From: GCA-002841655 sp964446775
GTDB taxonomy: Bacteria; Patescibacteriota; Patescibacteriia; Patescibacteriales; UBA12465
Assembly: GCA_964446775.1 (NCBI GenBank)
Contig: CAYURA010000011.1
Coordinates: 1 to 21,289 of the forward strand
Reading direction: 5' to 3'
DNA: 21,289 nt
Shown: piece after piece, positions 12,946 through 20,247 of the stretch
Numbering within the stretch: position 1 is the stretch's first letter
Layout of the letters: the number at the start of each line of letters is the position of its first letter
The notes under the pieces: generated by a model
Seen by the model: only the letters and a program-made list of their open reading frames with translations
The model's database searches: none
What the model was told of the DNA's origin: nothing
Position numbers and translations under genes: made by a program

Positions 12946-15481
12946 ATTTAAGTGTGATAGCAGGTTTATTAGATGACTTAATATACTTTTTCAGATATTC
13001 GGCGGTGAATCCATTTTCCTGATTAACTATTTCTTCTGGAGTACCAACAGCCGTTATTCTACCTCCTTTATCCCCTCCTTCTGGACCTAGATCAATTAAG
13101 TAATCCATTGATTTAAGCATGTGTAGATTATGTTCAATTAATATAACTGAGTTACCTTTCTCAACTAATTTATTTAATACATTTAACAACATCTCAATAT
13201 CATAATAGTGAAGACCAGTGGTTGGTTCGTCTAGGAGGTATAAAGTTCGTTTACCGAGAGTATGAGTTAATTCTTTGCCAATTTTAACCCTTTGAGCTTC
13301 TCCGCCCGATAATGTAGTGGCGGATTGGCCTAACTTTAAATAACCTAGTCCAACTGATTGTAAAATTTTAAGTTTATCAGCGATATAATAATTTTCAGAA
13401 AAAAGAAGTACAGCCTCATCGATAGTCATCTCCAAAACATCAGCGATATTTTTTCCTTTATATTTCACCTGTAAAGTTTCGCGATTAAAGCGCTTCCCTA
13501 GGCAGACTTCACACTCAACCAAAACTGGAGGTAGAAAGTGCATCTCGATCAGCTTCGCCCCAGCTCCCTGACAGGCCTCACATCGTCCACCAGGGCGATT
13601 AAAGGAAAAACGTGAGATAGTATAGGCTCTCTCCAAAGAAGCGGGTAAAGAGGCATAAAAGTCACGAATCGGGGTAAAGATACCAGTGTAAGTTGCTGGA
13701 TTAGAACGAGGTGTACGACCGATTGGTGACTGATCAATAACAATTATTTTATTTATATATTCAGATCCTTTGAGCTCCTTAGCACCAACAACCTGGTTTT
13801 TCTTGCCAGGATTATTTTTAATAAAAGAAAGGTTACGATAAAGCACATCGTATAATAATGATGACTTTCCGCTACCAGAGACACCACTAATGCCAACCAA
13901 GCGACCAAGAGGAATGTCAATGTTGACATTTTTTAGATTATTGACTCTAGCGCTTCTTATCTTCAGATTGCCATGATTTTGATGTCTTCTCTTATCAGGT
14001 AGATCAATGATTTTTTTCCCTTGTAAATAATCCAGAGTCATTGAAGCGCTATTTTTTTTATTCCTCGCCTCAGTTAAAAGTTTTTTTGTTTCACCAATGG
14101 CAGTTATCTCGCCACCATGGATACCAGCTAAAGGGCCTAGATCAACTAGGTAATCGGAAGCAAGAATAGTCCTCTCATCATGTTCGACAATAATCACCGT
14201 ATTATTTTTATCTCTTAAAGTTTTAAGAGTTTGGATTAGCCTATCTGTGTCCCTTTCGTGTAGGCCAATGGTTGGCTCATCTAAAACATATAATGTTCGG
14301 GATAACTGTGAACCTATTTGTGATGATAATCTAATTCTTTGAGCCTCGCCACCAGAAAGACTGCCTGCTTCCCGATCTAAGGAGAGATAGTTTAGACCTA
14401 CTTGATTGAGAAATTCCAGACGATTAATAATCTGCGAGATAACATTATCAGCAATTTTTAATTGTCTTTTATTCATCTTTTGATAGAAGGTCCAGAAAAA
14501 ATCATAAGCCTTGTCTAAACTTAGACTGCTAATTTCTGCAATATTTTTTTTCGCTAAACGGACTGATAGTGCCTCTGGTTTTAATCTTTTACCAGTACAC
14601 TCCGGACAGACTTTATTTGAATGAAAGCCAATTTTACCGAGACCGGAACATTGAGGGCAAGCACCATGGGGTGAGTTAAAGGAAAAAAGTCGTGGTTCAA
14701 GCTCAGGGAAAGAAAAGCCATCATTAGGACAAGTCCAATTAGAGGATAGAAGGAATTCAGTTTTAGAAAACAAGACTCTTACTAAACCCTGACTATAGCT
14801 TAGCGCCGATTCAACCGCTTCAAAAAGGCGACCTTCATCGCTTAAAGGTACTCGATCAATTACTATATCTAGGCTATGTTTTTGTTTAGGATTCAGTTTT
14901 AATTTTTCTCTTAGAGGATGGATGCTGCCATCAACCCTAACTTCATAGTAGCCAAGTGATAGATAATCGTACATTAATTGATAGTATTCCCCCTTACGGT
15001 CTCGTACAACTGGGCTTAAGATGTTGGCATATTCTTCTCCACTTTCTTTAGCTCGGTTAATAATGATATCGATCATTTCTTCCAACGATAATTTTTCAAT
15101 TTTAGTGCCACATTCAGGACAAAAAACTTCAGCAATACGAGAATAGAGGACACGGAGATAGTCATGAATCTCAGTTAGAGTACCAACAGTTGAACGGGGG
15201 TTATGTGACAAGGCTTTTTGGTCAATAGAAATAGCTGGTGCTAAACCAATTATCTCATCAACATCAGCTGGTTTTTTTTGACCTAAGAACTGTCTCATAT
15301 ATGGTGAGAGTGACTCAACGTACTGCCTTTGGCCCTCAGCAAAAATAGTATCGAAGGCCAAGGAAGATTTACCACTACCGGAAACGCCAGTAATAACGGT
15401 TAGAGCATTGTGGGGTATTTCTAAATTTATATTTTTAAGGTTGTGCATTCGCGCCCCCTTAATCATTATTTTATCTTGCAT
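12944..15481 (-). CDS. uvrA: UvrA excinuclease ATPase subunit lacking the insertion domain
   Basis: An 845-residue damage-recognition ATPase, usually about 940. Two ABC modules are complete: Walker A G-V-S-G-S-G-K-S-S at 32-40 and again at 533-541; signatures L-S-G-G-E-A-Q-R at 375-382 and 724-731; Walker B V-L-D-E-P-T at 399-404 and L-L-D-E-P-T at 749-754. The UvrB-binding region lies at about 120-250. Zinc ligands are present at C275, C278, C292, C295 and in the C-terminal zinc finger C634, C637, C657, C660. The roughly 100-residue insertion domain normally found between the C-P-Q-C-S-G-L-G and C-P-E-C-T-G-K-R-L elements is reduced to a few residues (284-291). The start is 10 bp after the uvrB stop, without a Shine-Dalgarno sequence, so translational coupling is likely. 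Confidence 0.95.
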   Translation of the reverse strand: MQDKIMIKGARMHNLKNINLEIPHNALTVITGVSGSGKSSLAFDTIFAEGQRQYVESLSPYMRQFLGQKKPADVDEIIGLAPAISIDQKALSHNPRSTVGTLTEIHDYLRVLYSRIAEVFCPECGTKIEKLSLEEMIDIIINRAKESGEEYANILSPVVRDRKGEYYQLMYDYLSLGYYEVRVDGSIHPLREKLKLNPKQKHSLDIVIDRVPLSDEGRLFEAVESALSYSQGLVRVLFSKTEFLLSSNWTCPNDGFSFPELEPRLFSFNSPHGACPQCSGLGKIGFHSNKVCPECTGKRLKPEALSVRLAKKNIAEISSLSLDKAYDFFWTFYQKMNKRQLKIADNVISQIINRLEFLNQVGLNYLSLDREAGSLSGGEAQRIRLSSQIGSQLSRTLYVLDEPTIGLHERDTDRLIQTLKTLRDKNNTVIIVEHDERTILASDYLVDLGPLAGIHGGEITAIGETKKLLTEARNKKNSASMTLDYLQGKKIIDLPDKRRHQNHGNLKIRSARVNNLKNVNIDIPLGRLVGISGVSGSGKSSLLYDVLYRNLSFIKNNPGKKNQVVGAKELKGSEYINKIIVIDQSPIGRTPRSNPATYTGIFTPIRDFYASLPASLERAYTISRFSFNRPGGRCEACQGAGAKLIEMHFLPPVLVECEVCLGKRFNRETLQVKYKGKNIADVLEMTIDEAVLLFSENYYIADKLKILQSVGLGYLKLGQSATTLSGGEAQRVKIGKELTHTLGKRTLYLLDEPTTGLHYYDIEMLLNVLNKLVEKGNSVILIEHNLHMLKSMDYLIDLGPEGGDKGGRITAVGTPEEIVNQENGFTAEYLKKYIKSSNKPAITLK

Positions 15482-15491
15482 ATATATTAAA

Positions 15492-17393
15492 CTAATATTT
15501 TTTATCTTTTAGTGCTAATTTTTTTCTTTTATTTTTTGAGACCATATTATCATTAGACTCTTCCTCGGCCAGATCTAACATACTTTCAATCTTTTTAATA
15601 ATAGTTTTTGCCTCAATCTTATGCTTTTTATTATAGGCTAGTTGTTTTATTCGGCGTCGCCTAGATTCATCCATAGCTCGCTTCATTGAGTCAGTTATTT
15701 TATCGGCATATAAAATTATTTGTCCAGAAACATTTCGAGCAGCCCGACCCATTGTTTGGAGTAGTGAGGTGGTACTCCTTAAAAAGCCTTCGCGGTCAGC
15801 ATCAAGAATGGCAACAAGAGTTACTTCTGGTAAGTCTAGCCCTTCGCGCAATAGATTAACGCCAATTAAGACATCAAAAACCCCTTCCCTAAAAGCTTTA
15901 AGAATTTCCGTCCTTTCGAAGGTTTTAATATCAGAGTGTAGATAATTGGCTTTTAATCCTTTTTTATTTAAAAAGACACTCAAATCTTCAGCTTGTTTTT
16001 TCGTCAGAGTATTGATAATAACCCTTTCATTTTTTGCAGCTAGTCTTTCTGCTTCTGCCATGACGTCATTTATCTGGCTATAGTTAGTTTTCTTATTGAA
16101 AACTGGTCTCACCTCGATCTCAGGATCGACTAGACCAGTAGGTCTAATAACCTGCTCAACAACTTGTTTTGAATTTTCCTTTTCATAGGCACCGGGCGTA
16201 GCACTAGTGCAAATTACTGGCCCAATTTTATTTTGAAACTCGTTAAACTTTAAGGGTCGATTATCAAGGGCGCTGGGTAGCCTCCAACCGTACTTAACTA
16301 AAGTTTTTTTTCTAGCTTGATCACCATTATACATTCCTCTAATTTGGGGAATAGTGATATGTGATTCATCAATAATACTCAAGAAGTCAGCTTTTCCCTC
16401 CTTAATAGGGAAATAGCTGATTAAGGAATCAGGGCTAGCTCCAGCTAGCTTACCTGATAGATGGCGAGAATAGTTTTCAATCCCATGGCAATAGCCAAGA
16501 CTTCTGAGCATCTCAATATCATAGAGAGTTCGCCTTTGCAGTCGCTCGGCTTCTAGTAATAAGTTATTTTTTTTAAAATATTCTAAGCGATCAGCTAGCT
16601 CAGCTTGAATTGCTTTAATAGCCATCTCTATTTCTGGTGCTGTAGAAAGGAAATGTTTTGGAGGGAAAATAATTATTTCTTCTAAATTCTTAATGATATT
16701 TTTTGTTGCATTATCAATAATTGTTAAATCATTAATAGTCTGGCCGTCTAGATCGGCACGATAAATAATATTTTCTGATTTGGGACGGATTTCAAAGGCG
16801 TCTCCTCTAACTCTGAATTCACCTCTTTTCACATCGCCAATAACTCTTTTAAATTGCATTTTAACCAATTGACTAATTAAATCAGAGCGGGTCATAGTCT
16901 TCCCTCTTTCCAGGTGCATCGAGGCAGCTAAATAATTTAAAGGTACGCCTAAATTATAAATACAAGAAACTGAGGCAACAATAATTACATCTTTACGACT
17001 TAATAGAGCTGATGTGGCGGCATGACGCAATCTATCCATTTCTTCATTAATCATCGCTTCTTTATCAATATAAACGTCGGTAATAGGTAGATAGGCTTCA
17101 GGTTGGTAATAATCATAATAGGAAACAAAATAATGTACGGCATTCTTTGGAAAATAATTTTTATATTCACGATATAATTGAGCTGCTAAAGCTTTATTAG
17201 GGGCGATAACTAAAGCTGGCTTGTTATAAGCTTCAATTATTTTAGCGGCTGTAAAAGTCTTACCTGAACCAGTTACCCCTAAGAGAGTTTGATAATCAAA
17301 GCCTTTCTCTAAGCCAGTTAAGAGTTTTTTTATCGCCCGAGCCTGGTCTCCAGCTGGCTCATAATCTGATTTTAAATAAAATAATCTTGACAT
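15492..17393 (-). CDS. uvrB: UvrB excinuclease helicase subunit lacking the C-terminal UVR motif
   Basis: A 633-residue nucleotide excision repair helicase that receives damage from UvrA and loads UvrC. It has Walker A G-V-T-G-S-G-K-T (39-46), the damage-verifying beta-hairpin Y-Y-D-Y-Y-Q-P-E-A-Y (92-101), the D-E-S-H box (342-345), L-L-R-E-G-L-D-L-P-E-V (514-524) and Q-T-M-G-R-A-A-R-N (546-554). The protein ends with a short lysine-rich tail soon after K-K-I-E-S-M-L-D-L (600-608). The C-terminal UVR helical hairpin that contacts UvrC in E. coli is absent. It is the first gene of uvrB-uvrA-uvrC, and has one of the few clear Shine-Dalgarno sequences here (AAAGGA, 9 nt before ATG). A 10-bp hairpin at 17417-17440 lies in its upstream region. 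Confidence 0.95.
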   Translation of the reverse strand: MSRLFYLKSDYEPAGDQARAIKKLLTGLEKGFDYQTLLGVTGSGKTFTAAKIIEAYNKPALVIAPNKALAAQLYREYKNYFPKNAVHYFVSYYDYYQPEAYLPITDVYIDKEAMINEEMDRLRHAATSALLSRKDVIIVASVSCIYNLGVPLNYLAASMHLERGKTMTRSDLISQLVKMQFKRVIGDVKRGEFRVRGDAFEIRPKSENIIYRADLDGQTINDLTIIDNATKNIIKNLEEIIIFPPKHFLSTAPEIEMAIKAIQAELADRLEYFKKNNLLLEAERLQRRTLYDIEMLRSLGYCHGIENYSRHLSGKLAGASPDSLISYFPIKEGKADFLSIIDESHITIPQIRGMYNGDQARKKTLVKYGWRLPSALDNRPLKFNEFQNKIGPVICTSATPGAYEKENSKQVVEQVIRPTGLVDPEIEVRPVFNKKTNYSQINDVMAEAERLAAKNERVIINTLTKKQAEDLSVFLNKKGLKANYLHSDIKTFERTEILKAFREGVFDVLIGVNLLREGLDLPEVTLVAILDADREGFLRSTTSLLQTMGRAARNVSGQIILYADKITDSMKRAMDESRRRRIKQLAYNKKHKIEAKTIIKKIESMLDLAEEESNDNMVSKNKRKKLALKDKKY

Positions 17394-17416
17394 ATCAATT
17401 TATCCTTTAAGGCAGG

Positions 17417-17440
17417 AAAATCGGAATAAATTCCGATTTT
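17417..17440. terminator. Hairpin between ldh and uvrB, probable ldh terminator
   Basis: AAAATCGGAA (17417-17426) and TTCCGATTTT (17431-17440) form a perfect 10-bp stem around a 4-nt loop. The trailing T tract is only four bases in either direction, so termination may be partial. It lies 40 bp after the ldh stop and 24 bp before uvrB. Confidence 0.6.
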
Positions 17441-17480
17441 ACACTATTCACTATTGATTAAGTTATTATTTTTTTATCAA

Positions 17481-18404
17481 TTATAACAATAAACTTTTTT
17501 CGGCTTTATTTAATACAGCGGCCGATTGGCGTAAAAGTCTTTTTTCATCAGCAGTAATTTTAAGATGAGGTTCTTTTATCACGCCTTTAGCACCTATAAC
17601 AGCAGGTAGACTGAGGGATATATTATGAATGCCAAAGCGACCATCCGCGGTGTGTGACACAGTATAAACTGTTTTTTTATCAAATAGAACAGATTTTGTT
17701 AATTTAACCAAAGCGGCAGCAATGGCATAATAAGTGGATTGCTTACCAGCTATAATTGCATAAGCTGAATTCTTTGCTTTTTCAAAAATAATTTGTTTTT
17801 CTTTTTGACTTAGTTTATAAAATAAATCTAAAGCAGTGCTCCCTACTGTTGCGGTGCTCCAGAGCACTAATTCACTGTCTCCATGTTCACCTACTATATA
17901 AGCATGAACACTCTTGGGGTTTACACTCATTTTTTCACCAAGTAAGAAACGCAAACGAGCAGTGTCAAGGGTAGTGCCAGAGCCAAAAATTTGTTGTTCT
18001 TTTTTAGGGAACATCTTAATTGCAATATTAGTAAGGATATCAACTGGATTAGTAACAATAATTACAATTGCACTTGGATTTTCAGAAAAAATTTTTGGCA
18101 TTATTTCTTTAACAATTTTTGCATTCTTAGATAGTAAATCAATTCTAGTTTCACCTTCTTTTTGGGCAGATCCACAGGTAATGATTACAACTTTACTATC
18201 TTTAACGTCTTTATAATTACCTTCTTTTATATGGGTATAACCCCAGAAAGGGACCGACTGCTGTAGATCCATAACCTGAGCTTTAAGTAATTTATTATTA
18301 ATATCAATAATAGCTATTTCTTCAGTAAAATTAGCCGCTACTAATCCAAATGCAGTAGTGCTACCAACCATGCCAGCACCAATAATTGTTACTTTATTTT
18401 TCAT
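17481..18404 (-). CDS. ldh: L-lactate dehydrogenase
   Basis: A 307-residue cytoplasmic NAD-dependent enzyme that reduces pyruvate to L-lactate and regenerates NAD in fermentation. The N-terminal Rossmann domain has G-A-G-M-V-G (9-14) and D34, which selects NAD. The substrate loop reads S-A-Q-K-E-G-E-T-R (79-87); Q81 at the specificity position marks lactate rather than malate dehydrogenase, where Arg is found. R87, D147, R150 and the catalytic H174 (G-E-H-G-D-S) are all present. Its length is normal. It is followed by a hairpin and then uvrB. A perfect TATAAT (18433-18438) lies upstream, leaving a leader of about 22 nt, but with no good -35 or Shine-Dalgarno sequence. Confidence 0.93.
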   Translation of the reverse strand: MKNKVTIIGAGMVGSTTAFGLVAANFTEEIAIIDINNKLLKAQVMDLQQSVPFWGYTHIKEGNYKDVKDSKVVIITCGSAQKEGETRIDLLSKNAKIVKEIMPKIFSENPSAIVIIVTNPVDILTNIAIKMFPKKEQQIFGSGTTLDTARLRFLLGEKMSVNPKSVHAYIVGEHGDSELVLWSTATVGSTALDLFYKLSQKEKQIIFEKAKNSAYAIIAGKQSTYYAIAAALVKLTKSVLFDKKTVYTVSHTADGRFGIHNISLSLPAVIGAKGVIKEPHLKITADEKRLLRQSAAVLNKAEKSLLL

Positions 18405-18432
18405 AGAAAAGAATTATTTTATATTTTATTTT

Positions 18433-18438
18433 ATTATA
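18433..18438 (-). promoter_or_regulatory. Candidate -10 box of ldh
   Basis: Read leftwards this is a perfect TATAAT 28 bp before the ldh ATG. No recognisable -35 is found at normal spacing in the AT-rich DNA, so the call is tentative. Confidence 0.4.
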
Positions 18439-18497
18439 TTAACACATAATCAAAAAATAATAAAGATTAAATAAAAAAATGGAAAAATGGAAAAATA

Positions 18498-18523
18498 AAA
18501 AAGCTTTATTTATAAAGCTTTTT
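18498..18523 (-). terminator. Terminator of the AlaE-like gene
   Basis: Arms 18498-18508 and 18513-18523 are perfectly complementary (11 bp, core AAGCTTT) around a 4-nt loop, and the leftward strand ends in a T run. The last codons and stop codon of the AlaE-like gene (18510-18512) are inside the hairpin. Confidence 0.8.
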
Positions 18524-18923
18524 GAAGAAAGTATTTTCTAGTTTGATCAAGGATGAATCCATATAACCAACCTAAGAGTAGATTATCAACTGCATAAATA
18601 GCTAATGCTAGGAGTATTATATCATAGTCAATGCCTACAATAAGGGCCGCCCCTGCATATAACGGTAGTTGATAGGTTAGAAGAGAGATAGCGTCAGCTA
18701 TAAATTTACTTAGAAAATGGCGATAAAAATCAATTAACCAATCTAAAATAAATAAGAAAAAATATCGAGTAGTTAGATATATTATTCTTACGTTAATTAA
18801 ATCATGCCAATTTAAATTGAGTAGATATCTTTCATAAAAGATTATTAGACAATAAGTTAAAGAGCCATAAATTATTGTTGCAATAATATTATTTCTCGAT
18901 CGGGACCAGATATTTTTTATCAT
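18510..18923 (-). CDS. AlaE-like L-alanine exporter
   Basis: A 137-residue inner-membrane protein with about four hydrophobic helices (roughly 12-30, 46-66, 78-98, 103-123). The second half resembles E. coli AlaE: A-D-A-I-S-L-L-T-Y-Q-L-P-L-Y-A (76-90), I-V-G-I-D-Y (95-100), L-G-W-L-Y-G-F-I-L-D (117-126), then R129 and F132. AlaE exports L-alanine and prevents its toxic accumulation. The length (137 against 149) fits the family. It follows the cupin gene by 99 bp and has its own possible promoter and a strong terminator. The substrate is inferred from the family only. Confidence 0.7.
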   Translation of the reverse strand: MIKNIWSRSRNNIIATIIYGSLTYCLIIFYERYLLNLNWHDLINVRIIYLTTRYFFLFILDWLIDFYRHFLSKFIADAISLLTYQLPLYAGAALIVGIDYDIILLALAIYAVDNLLLGWLYGFILDQTRKYFLQKAL

Positions 18924-18960
18924 TTTAGGATTAATTTGTTAAAGTTCTATAATTTTATTT

Positions 18961-18989
18961 TTTATATCATTAATTAAAAAAGACTACAA
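18961..18989 (-). promoter_or_regulatory. Possible extended -10 promoter of the AlaE-like gene
   Basis: Read leftwards, TATAAA (18961-18966) is preceded by TGA, an extended -10. A poor -35, TTGTAG (18984-18989), lies 17 bp away. The leader would be about 30 nt. Confidence 0.4.
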
Positions 18990-19007
18990 AATAAATTCCT
19001 ATGTATC
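18976..19007 (-). terminator. Weak terminator-like hairpin after the cupin gene
   Basis: Read leftwards, GATACA pairs with TGTAGTC (six pairs with one bulge) over a wide loop and is followed by six T (18981-18976). The stem is weak, so read-through into the AlaE-like gene is likely. Confidence 0.3.
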
Positions 19008-19022
19008 TATCTTCAATAATAT

Positions 19023-19421
19023 CTATTCAGTGGTAGCACCATCAAACTCCTCGTCATTAGCCTCAGCTTCTTGCTTTGTGAGTCTCACAATTCCATCTTT
19101 ATGGTGTGCTGGGCTATAAATAGTATATAATTTTAAATTTTCTGTCAAAGAGAGATTTATGATATTATGTTCAGCTCCAGCGGGCACAACAATAGCATCT
19201 CCATCTCTAACTTCGTATTCATTACCATCAATTACTACTTGACCTTCTCCATGCTCAAAACGAAAAAATTGATCGTTTTCTTGATGAATTTCTAAACCAA
19301 TGTCTTCTCCAGGCTTTAAGGACATTAAGACTAATTGGCTATTTTTACCCGTATAGAGAACTTTACGAAAATTATTATTTTCTAAAGTTTCTTTTTCAAT
19401 TTTGTTATGGAATCCTTTCAT
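19023..19421 (-). CDS. Small single-domain cupin protein
   Basis: A 132-residue beta-barrel protein of the cupin superfamily. Motif 1 is at 42-60 (G-L-E-I-H-Q-E-N-D-Q-F-F ending in H-G-E-G), with H46 and Q51 or E48 as likely metal ligands. Motif 2 is an exact G-x5-P-x-G-x2-H-x3-N match at 74-89 (P80, G82, H85, N89). The C-terminal Y-S-P-A-H-H-K-D-G segment is typical of a widespread small cupin group whose reaction is unknown. The tail is acidic. Its start overlaps the 3' end of the Fur-like gene by 17 bp, so the two are co-transcribed and probably coupled. A metal-dependent sugar- or metabolite-binding role is possible but not shown. Confidence 0.85.
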   Translation of the reverse strand: MKGFHNKIEKETLENNNFRKVLYTGKNSQLVLMSLKPGEDIGLEIHQENDQFFRFEHGEGQVVIDGNEYEVRDGDAIVVPAGAEHNIINLSLTENLKLYTIYSPAHHKDGIVRLTKQEAEANDEEFDGATTE

Positions 19422-19779
19422 ATATTTTTGATTTAATTATAATTATTTTTTTATAACAATTCTGGCAATAACTAAAAAATTTCATACTATGGTCCGAAAT
19501 CTTAGCAAAGCCTGAATCTTTAAGCACTTGACTATTAAAACTACTGAAAAGACATAAATTAATGGGTTTAATACTACCGCAACCGATACAAATTATATGG
19601 TGTTTATGTTGAGCATCAAATACTTCGTAAAGTCTTTTCCCTTGTCTAAGATCAATTAAGCGAACGATATTCTCTTTTTCAAATAATTTAAGTACGCGAT
19701 ATACAGTTGATTTATCTAATTTAGTTCTATTGATAATAATTTCTGCGTTAATTGGTTTTTTAATAGGCTCTAAAATCAT
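19405..19779 (-). CDS. Fur-family metal-responsive regulator (N-terminus displaced to another frame)
   Basis: A 124-residue open frame holding most of a Fur/PerR/Zur-type repressor. The recognition helix is in L-D-K-S-T-V-Y-R-V-L (21-30). The wing follows (Q-G-K-R-L-Y-E-V), then the metal-binding H-K-H-H-I-I-C-I-G-C-G (58-68) and the second structural pair C105 and C108. The ORF begins inside the first helix region, so it lacks the usual first 20-25 residues. Those residues are encoded immediately upstream in the frame one base away (19760-19858), which implies a +1 shift near 19785-19792. The gene is therefore frameshifted, recoded, or affected by a sequence error. It overlaps the cupin by 17 bp. 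Which metal it senses cannot be told. Confidence 0.8.
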   Translation of the reverse strand: MILEPIKKPINAEIIINRTKLDKSTVYRVLKLFEKENIVRLIDLRQGKRLYEVFDAQHKHHIICIGCGSIKPINLCLFSSFNSQVLKDSGFAKISDHSMKFFSYCQNCYKKIIIIKSKIYERIP

Positions 19780-19858
19780 TAGGACCCTTTAGACGTGGCC
19801 CAGTTGATTTAGCCTTAATATTTTTTAATTTTTCAGGCCAATCATTATTTTCAGCCAT
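19760..19858 (-). pseudogene. Displaced N-terminal segment of the Fur-like gene
   Basis: ATG 19858 opens a 32-codon frame reading M-A-E-N-N-D-W-P-E-K-L-K-N-I-K-A-K-S-T-G-P-R-L-K before running to a stop at 19760. The E-K-L-K followed by T-x-x-R pattern is the expected Fur N-terminal helix. Moving one base forward in the AAAGGG run would continue it as V-L-M-I-L-E-P-I, the start of the main Fur frame. It may be a true recoding site or a single-base indel. Confidence 0.55.
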
Positions 19859-19982
19859 ATCCTAGTAACCATTATATATTTTATCACGATAATTCTTCTT
19901 TATCAATTTTTTTATTAATTTTTGTTTAATATTAGATTCTATTAGAATAAAAGAAGCTAAGGGACGCTCAGCTTCATTTATT

Positions 19983-20105
19983 CTATCCTTTTTTATTTTT
20001 TGCCGCTTTATTCTCCAGCATTATTCTTTTAGTCTCTAAGCGCTTGACTGTTTTATGAGATTTAGATTTTTTCCCCTTACCTATACCCGTGCTTCTTTTA
20101 GCCAT
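19983..20105 (-). CDS. Small lysine-rich hypothetical protein
   Basis: A 40-residue, strongly basic ORF (M-A-K-R-S-T-G-I-G-K-G-K-K-S-K-S-H-K onwards) sits between a possible promoter and the Fur-like gene. The function is not recognised; nucleic-acid binding would suit the charge but is a guess. A further open stretch of about 40 codons, including E-A-E-R-P-L-A-S-F-I-L-I-E-S-N, continues in the +1 frame (to the stop at 19862-19864) and ends 3 bp before the Fur N-terminal ATG. It has no start codon of its own. The 40-residue form may therefore be truncated by an indel in the six-A run at 19989-19994. No Shine-Dalgarno sequence is present. Confidence 0.45.
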   Translation of the reverse strand: MAKRSTGIGKGKKSKSHKTVKRLETKRIMLENKAAKNKKG

Positions 20106-20129
20106 ATGAATTTTATTAAATTAATTATT

Positions 20130-20141
20130 TATCTAAAGATA
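20130..20141. promoter_or_regulatory. Perfect inverted repeat at the fur-cupin operon promoter (possible operator)
   Basis: TATCT and AGATA arms around a 2-bp centre lie directly against the -10 box (20141-20146) of the candidate promoter. The position suits a repressor site, possibly for the Fur-family protein encoded downstream. It does not match the classical Fur box. Confidence 0.3.
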
Positions 20142-20169
20142 GGATAGTATGAATAGCTTTTTTTGTAAA
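20141..20169 (-). promoter_or_regulatory. Candidate promoter of the small ORF-fur-cupin unit
   Basis: Read leftwards, TTTACA (20164-20169, five of six) is separated by 17 bp from TATCCT (20141-20146, four of six). It begins just after a terminator-like hairpin of the previous gene and gives a leader of about 29 nt. A second possible pair, TTGATA (20253-20258) and TAGAAT (20231-20236) with 16-bp spacing, lies upstream of that hairpin. Confidence 0.5.
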
Positions 20170-20174
20170 GATTG

Positions 20175-20205
20175 AAAAAAGATTTATCGGTAAAGATCCT
20201 CTTTA
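20175..20205 (-). terminator. Possible terminator of the methyltransferase gene
   Basis: Read leftwards, AAGAGGA and TTTA pair with TAAA and TCTTTTT around CCGA, with a 2-nt bulge and several G-U or A-U pairs, running into a T tract (20180-20175). The stem is AU-rich and weak. Confidence 0.4.
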
Positions 20206-20247
20206 AAGTTTTTTGAAATTTTTTAGTATTATTCTAGCGGTTTCAAA

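Noticed and set aside
17481..18404. Malate dehydrogenase instead of lactate dehydrogenase
   Set aside because: The substrate-specificity position is Gln (Q81) within S-A-Q-K-E-G-E-T-R, the lactate dehydrogenase pattern.
18471..18500. Short tandem repeat of ATGGAAAA as a regulatory or variable repeat
   Set aside because: Only two copies of 8 bp in very A-rich DNA between a terminator and ldh; likely chance.
19983..20000. Programmed -1 frameshift at the A6G run in the small ORF
   Set aside because: The run is in the wrong register for the A-AAA-AAG slippery site, and the -1 frame stops within a few codons. Only the +1 frame stays open.
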